Source of the DNA: Hydrogenophaga sp.
GTDB taxonomy: Bacteria; Pseudomonadota; Gammaproteobacteria; Burkholderiales; Burkholderiaceae_C
DNA: 61,470 bases
Direction of reading: 5' to 3'
Assembly (NCBI RefSeq): GCF_030656115.1
Contig: NZ_JAUSOO010000052.1
Location: 1-61,470, forward strand
The notes under the pieces were generated by a model. It was given only the letters and a program-made list of their open reading frames with translations. It was not told the origin of the DNA and did no database searches. The position numbers were made by a program, and so were the translations under genes. Shown here one piece after another: positions 34,864 to 44,752 of this stretch; the stretch's first letter is position 1, and the number at the start of each line of letters is the position of its first letter.

Positions 34864-35976
34864 TCAGAAGGCGACGTTGTAGTTCTTGCTCAGGTGGTAG
34901 CGCACCCAGTCGCGCGCATGCGGAGCGATGGTGGTGGCCTCGCGAAACAGGGCGTCGCCCGCCTTGTCGGTCACCTGCTCATAGCCACCCAGCGCGTCTT
35001 CCTTGCCTGCCTGGTAGGCCGGGTCCTTGATCATCTTGCGCACCGCCTCGCGGTAGGCTTCCACAACTTCCTTCGATGTCCCTTTGGGCAGAACCAACAG
35101 CTTCTGCGCCGGGAAACCGGCAATCAGAAAAGCTTTGAAGGCCTCCCATTCGCCGCCCGAGGGTGCCTTGCCCGTGGCCAACTGGATGGCCTCGCCAATG
35201 TGCGGCAGGTCGGGGAAGGCGGGATCGCGAATGATGTTGCCGTTCTCGTCGGTCACGCCCCAGCTGAACAGCGGAACGGCCTTGCCTTCCTTCACCAGCG
35301 GCAGGGCGTTCTTGATGTAGGCCGAGCTGGTCTGGTAATCGATGTTGGCCTCGCCGCGCTCGAACGCCAGGCGGCCCTCGCCGCGGCTCTTCATGCCGAA
35401 GACATGCTGGACCTCCAGGCCCAGCAGCCGGAACCCCAGCAGAGGAACCAAGTCCAGCGAGGTGGCACCCTGGCTGCCATACACCAGCTTCTGGCCTTTG
35501 AGCTTGCCCAGATCTTTAGCCGATTTCACACCAAATTTTGAGCTGAGATAAGCCACACCCCCTGTGGGGGCTGCCATGACCATCTGCCAGTCCTTGTACT
35601 CGTAGCGCACCCGCGGGTCACCCAGCAGGTAGGGAAACTGGGTCGAACCGGAGGTGCCGAGCACACTGAGTCCGTCGGGCTTGGCGTTCGAGGCAAATTG
35701 GTTGGTACCCGTGATGGAGCCCCCACCCGGCACGTTTTTCACGACCACGTTGGGATTGCCCGGCAGGTACTTGGACAGGTAAGGCGCGTTGAAGCGCGCC
35801 CACACATCGGAGCCACCGCCAACACCAAAAGGGATGACAAATTCAACCGTCTTCCCGGCGAAGCTGACGTTCTGCGCCAGGGCTGCGCTGGGCAATCCCA
35901 ACGCCACAAAGGCCAACGAGGCGCTCAGCGTCAGGGCAGTGGACGCAAAGGTCCGGCGGGTGGTGTTGGATGGCAT
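34864..35976 (-). CDS. tctC: TctC/Bug-like tricarboxylate-binding protein
   Basis: A 370-residue periplasmic binding protein with a Tat-like leader (TTRRTFASTALTL, cleavage after ALA before QNVSF). The mature domain has VEFVIPFGVGGGSDVWAR, ...GGGSITGTNQFA and GSQGATSLDLVP, as in Bug proteins. It is the first gene of the minus-strand catabolic run and is divergent from a LysR gene, with a T-N11-A box in between. It is longer than the fused Bug domain at 21583 and more divergent from the common Bug type, so the two may bind different ligands. Confidence 0.9.
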   Translation of the reverse strand: MPSNTTRRTFASTALTLSASLAFVALGLPSAALAQNVSFAGKTVEFVIPFGVGGGSDVWARFNAPYLSKYLPGNPNVVVKNVPGGGSITGTNQFASNAKPDGLSVLGTSGSTQFPYLLGDPRVRYEYKDWQMVMAAPTGGVAYLSSKFGVKSAKDLGKLKGQKLVYGSQGATSLDLVPLLGFRLLGLEVQHVFGMKSRGEGRLAFERGEANIDYQTSSAYIKNALPLVKEGKAVPLFSWGVTDENGNIIRDPAFPDLPHIGEAIQLATGKAPSGGEWEAFKAFLIAGFPAQKLLVLPKGTSKEVVEAYREAVRKMIKDPAYQAGKEDALGGYEQVTDKAGDALFREATTIAPHARDWVRYHLSKNYNVAF

Positions 35977-36115
35977 GTCTTGTCTCCTATCTCTGCGTGT
36001 GAAATCCCGAACATCGTCGGCATGGTCGGCCCGCTGTCTGTCCCATGGATCATGTAGCAGGCTGGCGAGAATGATCGGTGACTAACTCAACCCTGTAAAT
36101 TGCCGATTTCCGATG

Positions 36116-36140
36116 GATTGATCCAAAATACACATCAATC
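36116..36140. promoter_or_regulatory. LysR-type T-N11-A operator
   Basis: GATTGAT-N11-ATCAATC, a perfect 7-base inverted repeat with the exact T-N11-A spacing of LTTR recognition sites, at 36116-36140. It lies 18 bases before the LysR start codon and ~140 bases before the tctC start, in the 182-base divergent region. It very likely binds the product of the 36159 gene for autoregulation and activation of the tctC operon (inference). A -35/-10 pair could not be assigned securely. Confidence 0.7.
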
Positions 36141-36158
36141 AAAAGGGAAACCACCAAT

Positions 36159-37094
36159 ATGAATTTCGACCTGAACGATCTTCTGGCCTTCCGAGCCGTG
36201 GCGGAACTGGGCAACTTCCGCAAAGCGGCCGAATCGGTACATATCTCGCAGCCGGCCTTCAGCCGCCGCGTTGACAAACTCGAACAAGCCCTCGGTGCGC
36301 GCTTGCTGGAACGCACCACGCGGCGCGTCAGCTTGACCGCAGTGGGTAGAGACTTTGACCGCCAGTTGCGCCCAATCCTGGATGCCTTGGACACAACGCT
36401 TCTGGGCATTCGCGGCGTAGCAGCAACCCGTATGGGCGAGGTCACCGTCGCGTGCGTGCCGTCTGCGGTGAACTACTTTTTGTCTGGCGTGATTGCGCTC
36501 TACCACCAGCGCTACCCCCGCATTCGCGTCAAGATCATTGATGACAGTGCCAACGAGGTGTTGCTCGCGGTCGCTCGCGGTGAGGCCGACTTCGGCCTGA
36601 ACTTCATCGGATCGCAAGAAAACGACGTGGAATTCGAACCCTTGCTGGAAGAGCAATTCGTGGCAGCTTGTCGACGCGACCATCCCCTCGCGAAAATGAA
36701 ACAAGTGCGTTGGGCTGAGCTGGCCAACTACGACTACATCTCGGTGGGCAAGGCCTCGGGCAACCGCCTGCTGCTGGACCAAGCGCTTGCGGGACTCACA
36801 GGCCAACCCCAAAGCATGTACGAAACACAACACGGCACCACAATGGTGGGTTTGGTGGAGGCAGGACTGGGCGTCGCCGCTGTGCCATCCATGGCCATGC
36901 CCGGATCCGACCACCCGCTGCTGGTCAGCGTCCCGCTCGTTGATCCCGTGGTCAAAAGAAAGATGGGGTTGATCAAACGCCGTTCCACGATGCTATCCCC
37001 TGCTGCCCAACAGCTCTATGACCTGTGTTCCGAACTGCAGGTGAAATATAAGCAGGAGCCCACCACCTCCAAGCAGAATCGTGGAACCTTGTGA
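36159..37094 (+). CDS. LysR-family transcriptional regulator
   Basis: A 311-residue LTTR. The HTH domain is at residues ~5-65 (LLAFRAVAELGNFRKAAESVHISQPAFSRRVDKLEQALGARLLERTTRRV, described in part) and an effector domain follows. It is transcribed divergently from tctC. A textbook T-N11-A site is 18 bases upstream of its ATG. The conventional role would be sensing the imported carboxylate and activating the 21.6-36 kb locus. A second LysR gene (24785-25747) is inside the same locus, so there may be two ligands or two control layers. Confidence 0.92.
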   Translation: MNFDLNDLLAFRAVAELGNFRKAAESVHISQPAFSRRVDKLEQALGARLLERTTRRVSLTAVGRDFDRQLRPILDALDTTLLGIRGVAATRMGEVTVACVPSAVNYFLSGVIALYHQRYPRIRVKIIDDSANEVLLAVARGEADFGLNFIGSQENDVEFEPLLEEQFVAACRRDHPLAKMKQVRWAELANYDYISVGKASGNRLLLDQALAGLTGQPQSMYETQHGTTMVGLVEAGLGVAAVPSMAMPGSDHPLLVSVPLVDPVVKRKMGLIKRRSTMLSPAAQQLYDLCSELQVKYKQEPTTSKQNRGTL

Positions 37095-37119
37095 GTGCAC
37101 GCTGAAGATGTTGGCAGTG

Positions 37120-37917
37120 TCAAAAACTCCCCGCGTACGCCCCGCCATCGGCCAGCACGTTTTGCCCCGTCATGTAACTGGCGTGCACGCTGCACAAAAA
37201 CGCACAAATCGCGCCGAACTCTTGCGGGTTGCCGAAACGGCCGGCCGGAATCTGTGCCTGTTGGGCGCGCCGGATGTCGTCCACGCTTTTGCCGGTTTTC
37301 TCAGCCGCACCCTGGATGACGGTGGCAATGCGGTCGGTGTCGAACTTGCCGGGCAGCAGGTTGTTGATGGTCACCCCTTGTGCCGCGATGCCGCTGCGCG
37401 CCACACCGGCCACGAAGCCCGTCAAACCGCTGCGCGCGCCGTTGCTCAGACCCAAAATGTCGATGGGTGCCTTCACCGCACTGCTGGTGATGTTGACGAT
37501 GCGGCCAAAGCCGCGTGCCGCCATGCCGTCCACCGTGGCCTTGATGAGTTCGATGGGGGTGAGCATGTTGGCGTCCAGCGCTTGGATCCAGGTGTCGCGG
37601 TCCCAGCTGCGAAAGTCGCCGGGGAGCGGGCCACCGGCGTTGGTGACGACGATGTCGAACGCGGTGCCAGGGCCGCCCGGGGCTGCGAATGCAGCGGCGC
37701 GCCCTTCGGCGGTGGTGATGTCTGCGGCCACAGCCAGCACCTGCACGCCGGGTGACGCCTTGCGCAGGGCGTCTGCCGAAGCGGTTAGCACGTCGGCGCG
37801 GCGGGCCACCATGACCACGTGCACCCCCTCAGCCGCCAGCGCCTGCGCGCAGCCCAGGCCCAGCCCTTTGCTGGCGCCGCACACCAGCGCCCATTTGCCT
37901 GCAATGCCCATGTCCAT
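37120..37917 (-). CDS. SDR-family oxidoreductase lacking the YxxxK pair
   Basis: A 265-residue Rossmann protein. The cofactor motif CGASKGLGLGCA is present (residues 14-25) and NAGG is at ~93-96. The usual catalytic Tyr-xxx-Lys is replaced: after TSSAVKAPIDILG the sequence reads LSNGARSGL, so Tyr and Lys are Ser and Arg at the expected positions. This variant is seen in a recognisable SDR subgroup (FabG/BacC-like), whose activity is uncertain. It converges with the LysR gene (25-base gap) and precedes an EamA transporter gene on the same strand. Confidence 0.87.
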   Translation of the reverse strand: MDMGIAGKWALVCGASKGLGLGCAQALAAEGVHVVMVARRADVLTASADALRKASPGVQVLAVAADITTAEGRAAAFAAPGGPGTAFDIVVTNAGGPLPGDFRSWDRDTWIQALDANMLTPIELIKATVDGMAARGFGRIVNITSSAVKAPIDILGLSNGARSGLTGFVAGVARSGIAAQGVTINNLLPGKFDTDRIATVIQGAAEKTGKSVDDIRRAQQAQIPAGRFGNPQEFGAICAFLCSVHASYMTGQNVLADGGAYAGSF

Positions 37918-37938
37918 GTGGAAGTCTCCTGTGAAAAG

Positions 37939-38862
37939 TTATTTGCCTGCGCTGGCCGAACCAAAGCGCGTCACCAAAAACACGCCCGTGACCACCAGCA
38001 CCGTGCCGGCCACGATCCAGCCGTTGAACGGCTCGTCCAAACTCAGCACGCCCATGGCGATGGTGGACATGGGGCCGATCATGCCGGTCTGCGCGGCCAG
38101 GCTGGCGCCAATGCGTTCAATGCCCATCATCACCATGATGACGGGCGCAAAGGTGCACAGCGTGGCGTTGAGCACCGACAACCAGATGACCTCGGGTGCC
38201 ACCACCGTGGCGGCCTCCAGCGGGCGCAGCAACACGAATTGCAGCAGGCACAGCACACAGGCCACGCTGGTGGCCAGCCCCACCAACCGCATGGAGCCCA
38301 GGCGCTTGACCAGCTCACCGCTGTACACAAGGTAGATGGCGTAGCTGATGGCGCTGCCAAACACCAGCGCCGCGCCCAGCACCGCGTTGGGCCCGGCAAA
38401 GTCGGCCTCGTGGCCAAACACCAGCAGCACGCCGGCGTAGCTCACCGCCATGGCCAACGCCTGCAGATGGGTGATGCGGCGCTTGTAGACCACCCAACCG
38501 AGCACCAGCACCAGCGTGGGGTTGAGGTACAAAATGAGCCGCTCCAGGCTGGCGCTGATGTATTGCAAACCCCAGAAGTCCAGAAAGCTCGCCAGGTAAT
38601 AGCCGGTGAACCCCAGGCCCAGGATGCCCAGCCAGTCTTGCCGGGTGAGCGCCGCCTTGCCCCGGCTGGCCCACCAGGCCAGCGCGAGAAACAGCGGCAG
38701 CGCAAACAGCATGCGGTACATGATGAGCGTGACCGCGTCCACCCCATGGCGGTAGGCCAGCTTGACGATGATGGCCTTGCCCGAAAAAGCGATGGAGCCG
38801 GCGCTGGCAAGCAGCAAGCCAGTGGCGAGGTGGGGCACGGGGCGCGAGGGCGTTGAGGGCAT
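37939..38862 (-). CDS. EamA-family (DMT superfamily) transporter
   Basis: An inner-membrane protein of 307 residues with about ten hydrophobic segments in two EamA domains: SAGSIAFSGKAIIVKLAYRHG and LERLILYLNPTLVLVLGWVVY in the first, LNATLCTFAPVIMVMMGIERIGASLAAQTGMIGPMSTI in the second. The ATG at 38862 (MPSTPSRP) is chosen; a GTG six codons upstream is also possible, and neither has a strong SD. It precedes the SDR gene on the minus strand with a 21-base gap. The substrate is unknown. Confidence 0.85.
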   Translation of the reverse strand: MPSTPSRPVPHLATGLLLASAGSIAFSGKAIIVKLAYRHGVDAVTLIMYRMLFALPLFLALAWWASRGKAALTRQDWLGILGLGFTGYYLASFLDFWGLQYISASLERLILYLNPTLVLVLGWVVYKRRITHLQALAMAVSYAGVLLVFGHEADFAGPNAVLGAALVFGSAISYAIYLVYSGELVKRLGSMRLVGLATSVACVLCLLQFVLLRPLEAATVVAPEVIWLSVLNATLCTFAPVIMVMMGIERIGASLAAQTGMIGPMSTIAMGVLSLDEPFNGWIVAGTVLVVTGVFLVTRFGSASAGK

Positions 38863-38918
38863 GGCGCCGATTATCGGCACAGGCGGTCTGGCCGGCTGTC
38901 ACCTGGCCCCTCAGCCTC

Positions 38919-39629
38919 TCAGGCCTTGGGGGCAGACAGGCGCTCGGCGTCCACCACGCGGTACACCCTGCCCTGCTTGTCAAGCGGCTCAATGAGGCCT
39001 TCGCGCTCAAAGGCTGAGAGCGTGCGGCTCACGGTTTCGAGCTTCAGGTCGAGCATGGCACCCATGTCTTCGCGCGAAAACAGGTGGCACACATCGGCAT
39101 CGTTTTCTGTGCGCATTTTCAAAATGAGCCCGGCCACGCGCTGGCGGGCGTTGCCAAAGTTCAGGTCGGCCAGCCAGTCGTCGGCCTCTTTCAGGCTGCG
39201 GTGCCATTTTTCCAGCAGGCGCTGGTGCAGGCGCGGGGTTTCACGGTTCAGGCGTTGAATCACTTGCAGCGGCAGGCGGCACACCTTGATGGGCGTGAGG
39301 GCGATGGCGTCGGAGTCGTAGGTGGGGCCCATGAGCGCTTCCAGACCCACCACGTCGCCCGAGCGCAGCACCCGCACGATGCGCTGGCGCCCGTCCACCG
39401 TGTTGCGCACCAGCTTGATCACGCCCACGCGCAGCGTGTAGAGCGAGGTGGCGGTTTCACCCATGCGCACCAGAGGCTGCCCAACGGCAAATTCCAGATC
39501 ATCGATGGGCGCATGGATCAAGGCGAAGTCTTCTTCGCGCAGGTCGGCGAACAGCACCATGTCGCGGATGCCACAGTGGCGGCAGTCGGCGGTGCCGCGC
39601 CAGGCGGACTCGGTTTTGATGGGGATCAT
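38919..39629 (-). CDS. Crp/Fnr-family transcriptional regulator
   Basis: A 236-residue regulator with a cyclic-nucleotide-binding-like jelly roll (PLVRMGETATSLYTLRVGVIKLVR) and a C-terminal HTH (FSREDMGAMLDLKLETVSRTLSAFEREGLIEP). The N-terminus has CRHC (C16, C19) but not the third N-terminal Cys of FNR, so a classical oxygen-sensing 4Fe-4S site is doubtful. One further Cys lies near residue 117. It could be an FNR/DNR-like regulator with an altered metal or redox site. Transcribed separately from its neighbours. Confidence 0.88.
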   Translation of the reverse strand: MIPIKTESAWRGTADCRHCGIRDMVLFADLREEDFALIHAPIDDLEFAVGQPLVRMGETATSLYTLRVGVIKLVRNTVDGRQRIVRVLRSGDVVGLEALMGPTYDSDAIALTPIKVCRLPLQVIQRLNRETPRLHQRLLEKWHRSLKEADDWLADLNFGNARQRVAGLILKMRTENDADVCHLFSREDMGAMLDLKLETVSRTLSAFEREGLIEPLDKQGRVYRVVDAERLSAPKA

Positions 39630-39735
39630 GCAGGCTCGGGTTGCGACAACGGAGAAACAGCGAATATAAGCGTTTGATGAATCTCAAGCCATCCCAGGGC
39701 TACCCCGCCCAGCGGTTCGATGCCGCGCCATGCAC

Positions 39736-41547
<1,812 letters not shown>

Positions 41548-41554
41548 ACAGCCC

Positions 41555-42337
41555 TCAAGCAACGGGTTTGAAAATTTTGAGCCACTTCACCGCCGGCAAG
41601 CTCCAGCGCTCTTGCACCGCCTCGGCGCGCGCCAGCAGCTCCATGCGGGTGGGCCGGGTGGCGGTGCGCTGCGCCAACACAATGGTGTTGCCCTCGCGCG
41701 TGGGTTTAAAGGCCCACACCGCATCTTCCCCAAAGGCGGCGCAGATGCTCTGCAGCGAGCGCTCGTAGCTGGTGTCGCGGCCAAACAGGTTCACCGTCAT
41801 CACGCCGTCGTCGCTCAGCACCGAGCGGCAGTCGCCGTAAAAGTCGGGACTGTCCAGCACCGGGGCTGCGGCCTCGTGGTCGTACAGGTCCACCTGCAAG
41901 GCGTCGATGCGCCCGGTGTAGGCGGGGTTGCGTATTTCTTCGCCTGCGTCGGCCAGCACCACGCGCAGGCGCGGGCCGTCGTCGGGCAGTTTGAACCAGG
42001 TGCGGCACACCGCGAGCACCTGGGGGTTGATCTCAATGGCGGTGGTGTCCATGCGCAGTTTCTTGAAATGAAACTTGGTCAGCGCCGCCGATCCCAGGCC
42101 AAGCTGCAGGGCGCGGCGCTTGCTCACCGACTCGGGCGTCACAAACAACAGCCAGGCCACCATGCGCTGCACATAGTCCAGCTCAATGTCAAACGGCGCC
42201 TCCAGCAACATGGAGCCCTGAATCCATTCGGTGCCCAGGTGCAAAAAGCGCACCTCGCTGTCTTCAGAAATCGTCACCTCGGGCAGGGTCTGCTGGCCGG
42301 TGCGTTTGCGCGCGGCGGCGTTGGCACCGGCCTTCAT
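41555..42337 (-). CDS. Spermidine synthase-like methyltransferase-fold protein
   Basis: A 260-residue protein of the SpeE-like family. The Rossmann-type motif I is LQLGLGSAALT (~78-88), followed by IEINPQVLAVCRTWF, IDALQVDLYDHEAAAPVLDSPDFYGDCRSVLSDDGVMTVNLFG (given in part). Aminopropyltransferase catalytic residues cannot be confirmed, and many family members are of unknown activity. The ATG at 42337 is used; the preceding frame is Arg/Pro-rich and unlikely to be translated. It precedes the orphan GspE gene and may be co-transcribed with it. Confidence 0.72.
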   Translation of the reverse strand: MKAGANAAARKRTGQQTLPEVTISEDSEVRFLHLGTEWIQGSMLLEAPFDIELDYVQRMVAWLLFVTPESVSKRRALQLGLGSAALTKFHFKKLRMDTTAIEINPQVLAVCRTWFKLPDDGPRLRVVLADAGEEIRNPAYTGRIDALQVDLYDHEAAAPVLDSPDFYGDCRSVLSDDGVMTVNLFGRDTSYERSLQSICAAFGEDAVWAFKPTREGNTIVLAQRTATRPTRMELLARAEAVQERWSLPAVKWLKIFKPVA

Positions 42338-42507
42338 GCGCGGGCTCCGCAACCACGTGGCTGGGCTGCTTCGGCGGGGTGGATGAAAGGCGCCGGGGAA
42401 CAGGCGCAAGCGGTGGGGTACTTCATGGTTGTCTGCGATCGGCCAAAACAAGCATTATGAACAGGGCCACGGCGCAGGCTCGTTGGGGGACTTGGGCCGG
42501 GAAGGAT

Positions 42508-43035
42508 TCAACCCAGCGCCTGCACAGCGGGTTTTTCTGCAGGAACCAGTCCATACCGCTGCAACACCTCGGCCCAGGCGGCCAGTTTCCGGTCAAAAGA
42601 CCAGCTCGCGTTGGCCGGGCTGGTGGACGGCAGCCTGACCACCGGCAGACCGAATTTTTCGGTGTGCCGGGCATGGCGAAAACTCTCGCCGCCGTTGTGC
42701 GCAATGGCTCTCAATTGCGGGCACTGGCCGCGCAACCAAGCCAAATCGTTCAGCTCGGCGGCCTGGATGTTCGCGTCCAGACTGCCTTCGCGCTCGCAGG
42801 CGCCGTACACATCCCACAAGCCCAGGCCGTGTGCGTGCAGCGCGCTGATGCGTTCGGGGTACGGCATTTGCACCAGCGGCAGCGCCCACACAGCACCCAG
42901 AATTTTCCAAAACTGATTTTGCGGGTGGCCGTAATACTGCTGCGCCCGCAAAGACGCCACGCCGGGAAAACTGCCCAGCACCAGCAGCCGCGTGTGCGGC
43001 CCAAACACCGGCGCCAGACCTTGCAGGCGGCTCAT
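42508..43035 (-). CDS. Hypoxanthine-DNA glycosylase (UDG family 6)
   Basis: A 175-residue base-excision-repair enzyme. The motif GSFPG (21-25) followed by VASLRAQQYYGHPQNQFW is typical of the family-6 uracil-DNA-glycosylase-fold proteins that remove deoxyinosine (hypoxanthine), as is LPSTSPANASW near the C-terminus (135-145). It overlaps the end of the TatD gene by four bases (ATGA), so both are translated together. It is complete. Confidence 0.87.
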   Translation of the reverse strand: MSRLQGLAPVFGPHTRLLVLGSFPGVASLRAQQYYGHPQNQFWKILGAVWALPLVQMPYPERISALHAHGLGLWDVYGACEREGSLDANIQAAELNDLAWLRGQCPQLRAIAHNGGESFRHARHTEKFGLPVVRLPSTSPANASWSFDRKLAAWAEVLQRYGLVPAEKPAVQALG

Positions 43036-43883
43036 GCCGCGCCTTGCGGCAGCAAACCCGCCAGCCGGGGCAGCGCCTGCACCGCGTTGGCCATGGTGGC
43101 TTGCGCCAAGTCGGCCAGCGGCAGGCCGCGCAAACCCGCCACCTCCGCCGCAATGCGCGGCAACTCGGCCGGTGAATTGATGCCCTGCGCACGCCCGTTC
43201 AGGCGCTCGGCGGCGGTGGCGTAGAGCCAGTGCGGCGGTATGTCGGGCGCGTCGGTTTCCAGCACCAGGGCCGACAGCGGCAGCGTGCTGGCCAGGCGGC
43301 GCAGGCGCTGGGCGGGCTCAAACGTGAGCGCCCCGCCAAAGCCCAGCTTGCACCCCAGGCCCAGAAACGCCTGGGCTTGCTGTTCACTGCCGCTGAAGGC
43401 GTGGGCGATGCCACCGCCGGTGGGCAGTTCGCGCAGGTGCTTGAGCACCGCGTCGGCGCTGCGGCGCACATGCAGAATCACCGGCAGGCCGTGCTTTCGG
43501 GCCAGCTTGAGTTGCTCGCGGTAAAACCCGGTCTGGCGCTCGCGCATCGCGCTCTCGCACAAGGCGGGCACAAAAAAGTCGAGGCCGATTTCTCCCACCG
43601 CCACCAGGCGCGGGTCGTTGCGGTGCTCGGTCAGCGCGGCGTCCAGCGCCTGCAAGTCGCCGTCGTGCGCTTGCGGCACAAACAGCGGGTGGATGCCCAG
43701 CGCGTAGGCGTCGCCCAGACGGTGGGCCAGCTGGCGCACGGTGTCCCAGTTGGCCCGCTCCACCGCCGGTATCACGCACAGCCCCACACCCAGGCCCGCC
43801 GCGCGATCGCGCAGTTGCAGCGCCAGCGCGTGGTCAGCGCCCAATTCGGGGGCGTCCAGGTGGCAATGGGTGTCGATCCACAT
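43032..43883 (-). CDS. TatD-family metal-dependent hydrolase
   Basis: A 283-residue TIM-barrel hydrolase with the metal-ligand pattern DTHCHLDAPEL (residues 4-14), VGEIGLDFF, VILHVRRSADAVL, HAFSGS and LETDAPDIPPHW. TatD proteins are magnesium-dependent 3'-5' DNA/RNA exonucleases acting in repair and quality control. The ATG is at 43883. It overlaps the hypoxanthine-DNA glycosylase gene by ATGA, which fits a shared role in DNA maintenance. Confidence 0.93.
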   Translation of the reverse strand: MWIDTHCHLDAPELGADHALALQLRDRAAGLGVGLCVIPAVERANWDTVRQLAHRLGDAYALGIHPLFVPQAHDGDLQALDAALTEHRNDPRLVAVGEIGLDFFVPALCESAMRERQTGFYREQLKLARKHGLPVILHVRRSADAVLKHLRELPTGGGIAHAFSGSEQQAQAFLGLGCKLGFGGALTFEPAQRLRRLASTLPLSALVLETDAPDIPPHWLYATAAERLNGRAQGINSPAELPRIAAEVAGLRGLPLADLAQATMANAVQALPRLAGLLPQGAA

Positions 43884-43924
43884 GGGCGTGTTGGCGCGGC
43901 CTCAGACTGCTGTTCAACCCGCTG

Positions 43925-44599
43925 TCAGGTCAAGACACCGGCGGTGAGCCGCATCACCCGGCCGCAGCGGGCGGCCAGGGTTTCGTCGTGGGTGACCACA
44001 ATGAAGGCCGTGCCCTGGTCGCGGGCCAGTTGCATCATGAGTTCAAACACGCCGTCGGCGGTGGCGCGGTCGAGGTTGCCGGTGGGCTCGTCGGCCAGCA
44101 CGCAGGCCGGCTGGGTGACCAGCGCCCGCGCCATGGCCACGCGCTGGCGCTCGCCGCCTGAAAGCTCGGCCGGCCGGTGCGCCAGGCGCTCCGTCAGTCC
44201 CACGCGCTGCAGCATCTGCGCAGCGCGCTCGCCCGCTTGCGGGCGCGGCATGCGGCGAATCCACAGCGGCATGGCCACGTTGTCGCGTGCGCTGAATTCG
44301 GGCAACAGGTGGTGAAACTGGTACACAAAGCCCAGGTGCTGGTTGCGCAACTGGCCTTGCTGGGTGGGGCTCAGGCTGGAGAGCGTTTGCCCCATCAGCT
44401 GCACCGTGCCGCTGCTGGGTGCGTCCAGCCCACCCAGCAGGTGCAGAAGCGTGCTCTTGCCCGAGCCCGAAGCGCCGACGATGGCAATGGTCTCGCCGGC
44501 GCGCACGGTCAGGTCCACACCCTTGAGCACGGTCACGTCCAGCCGGCCTTCGGTGAAGCGTTTGGTGAGGCCGGAGGCCTGAAGAACGATGTCGGTCAT
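43925..44599 (-). CDS. lolD: Lipoprotein-releasing system ATP-binding protein
   Basis: ABC ATPase of the LolCDE machine, which extracts lipoproteins from the inner membrane and hands them to LolA. The 224-residue protein has Walker [10 protein letters not shown] (42-50), signature LSGGERQ (146-152), Walker B VLADEP (167-172) and a His switch (VVTHDE). ATG at 44599 ([10 protein letters not shown]). It follows the lolC/E gene on the same strand; a 153-base gap containing a dispersed repeat separates them. Confidence 0.95.
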   Translation of the reverse strand: MTDIVLQASGLTKRFTEGRLDVTVLKGVDLTVRAGETIAIVGASGSGKSTLLHLLGGLDAPSSGTVQLMGQTLSSLSPTQQGQLRNQHLGFVYQFHHLLPEFSARDNVAMPLWIRRMPRPQAGERAAQMLQRVGLTERLAHRPAELSGGERQRVAMARALVTQPACVLADEPTGNLDRATADGVFELMMQLARDQGTAFIVVTHDETLAARCGRVMRLTAGVLT

Positions 44600-44644
44600 A
44601 CAGATGAAGTAAGTGCCGTGGTGCAGCAGCCAGAAGCAAGTTTT

Positions 44645-44712
44645 GCCGCCGGGCCGCCCCAAGGCAAAACGCGCCCCCTCGGGGGGCAGCGACCCGCGCA
44701 GCGGCGGAGCCC
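44645..44712 (-). repeat. Dispersed GC-rich intergenic repeat, copy 2
   Basis: An inverted-orientation copy of the repeat at 15601-15669, with the same CCCCCTCGGGGGG stem and flanks (CGGGCCGCCCCAAGG... CGACCCGCGCAGCGGCGG). By eye the copies differ at under ten of ~69 positions. It sits between lolC/E and lolD and splits what is normally a tight operon, so it may reduce read-through. Confidence 0.7.
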
Positions 44713-44752
44713 CGGATTCGCGCTGAAGGCGGGAAGACGCTTGGGGGCCACA

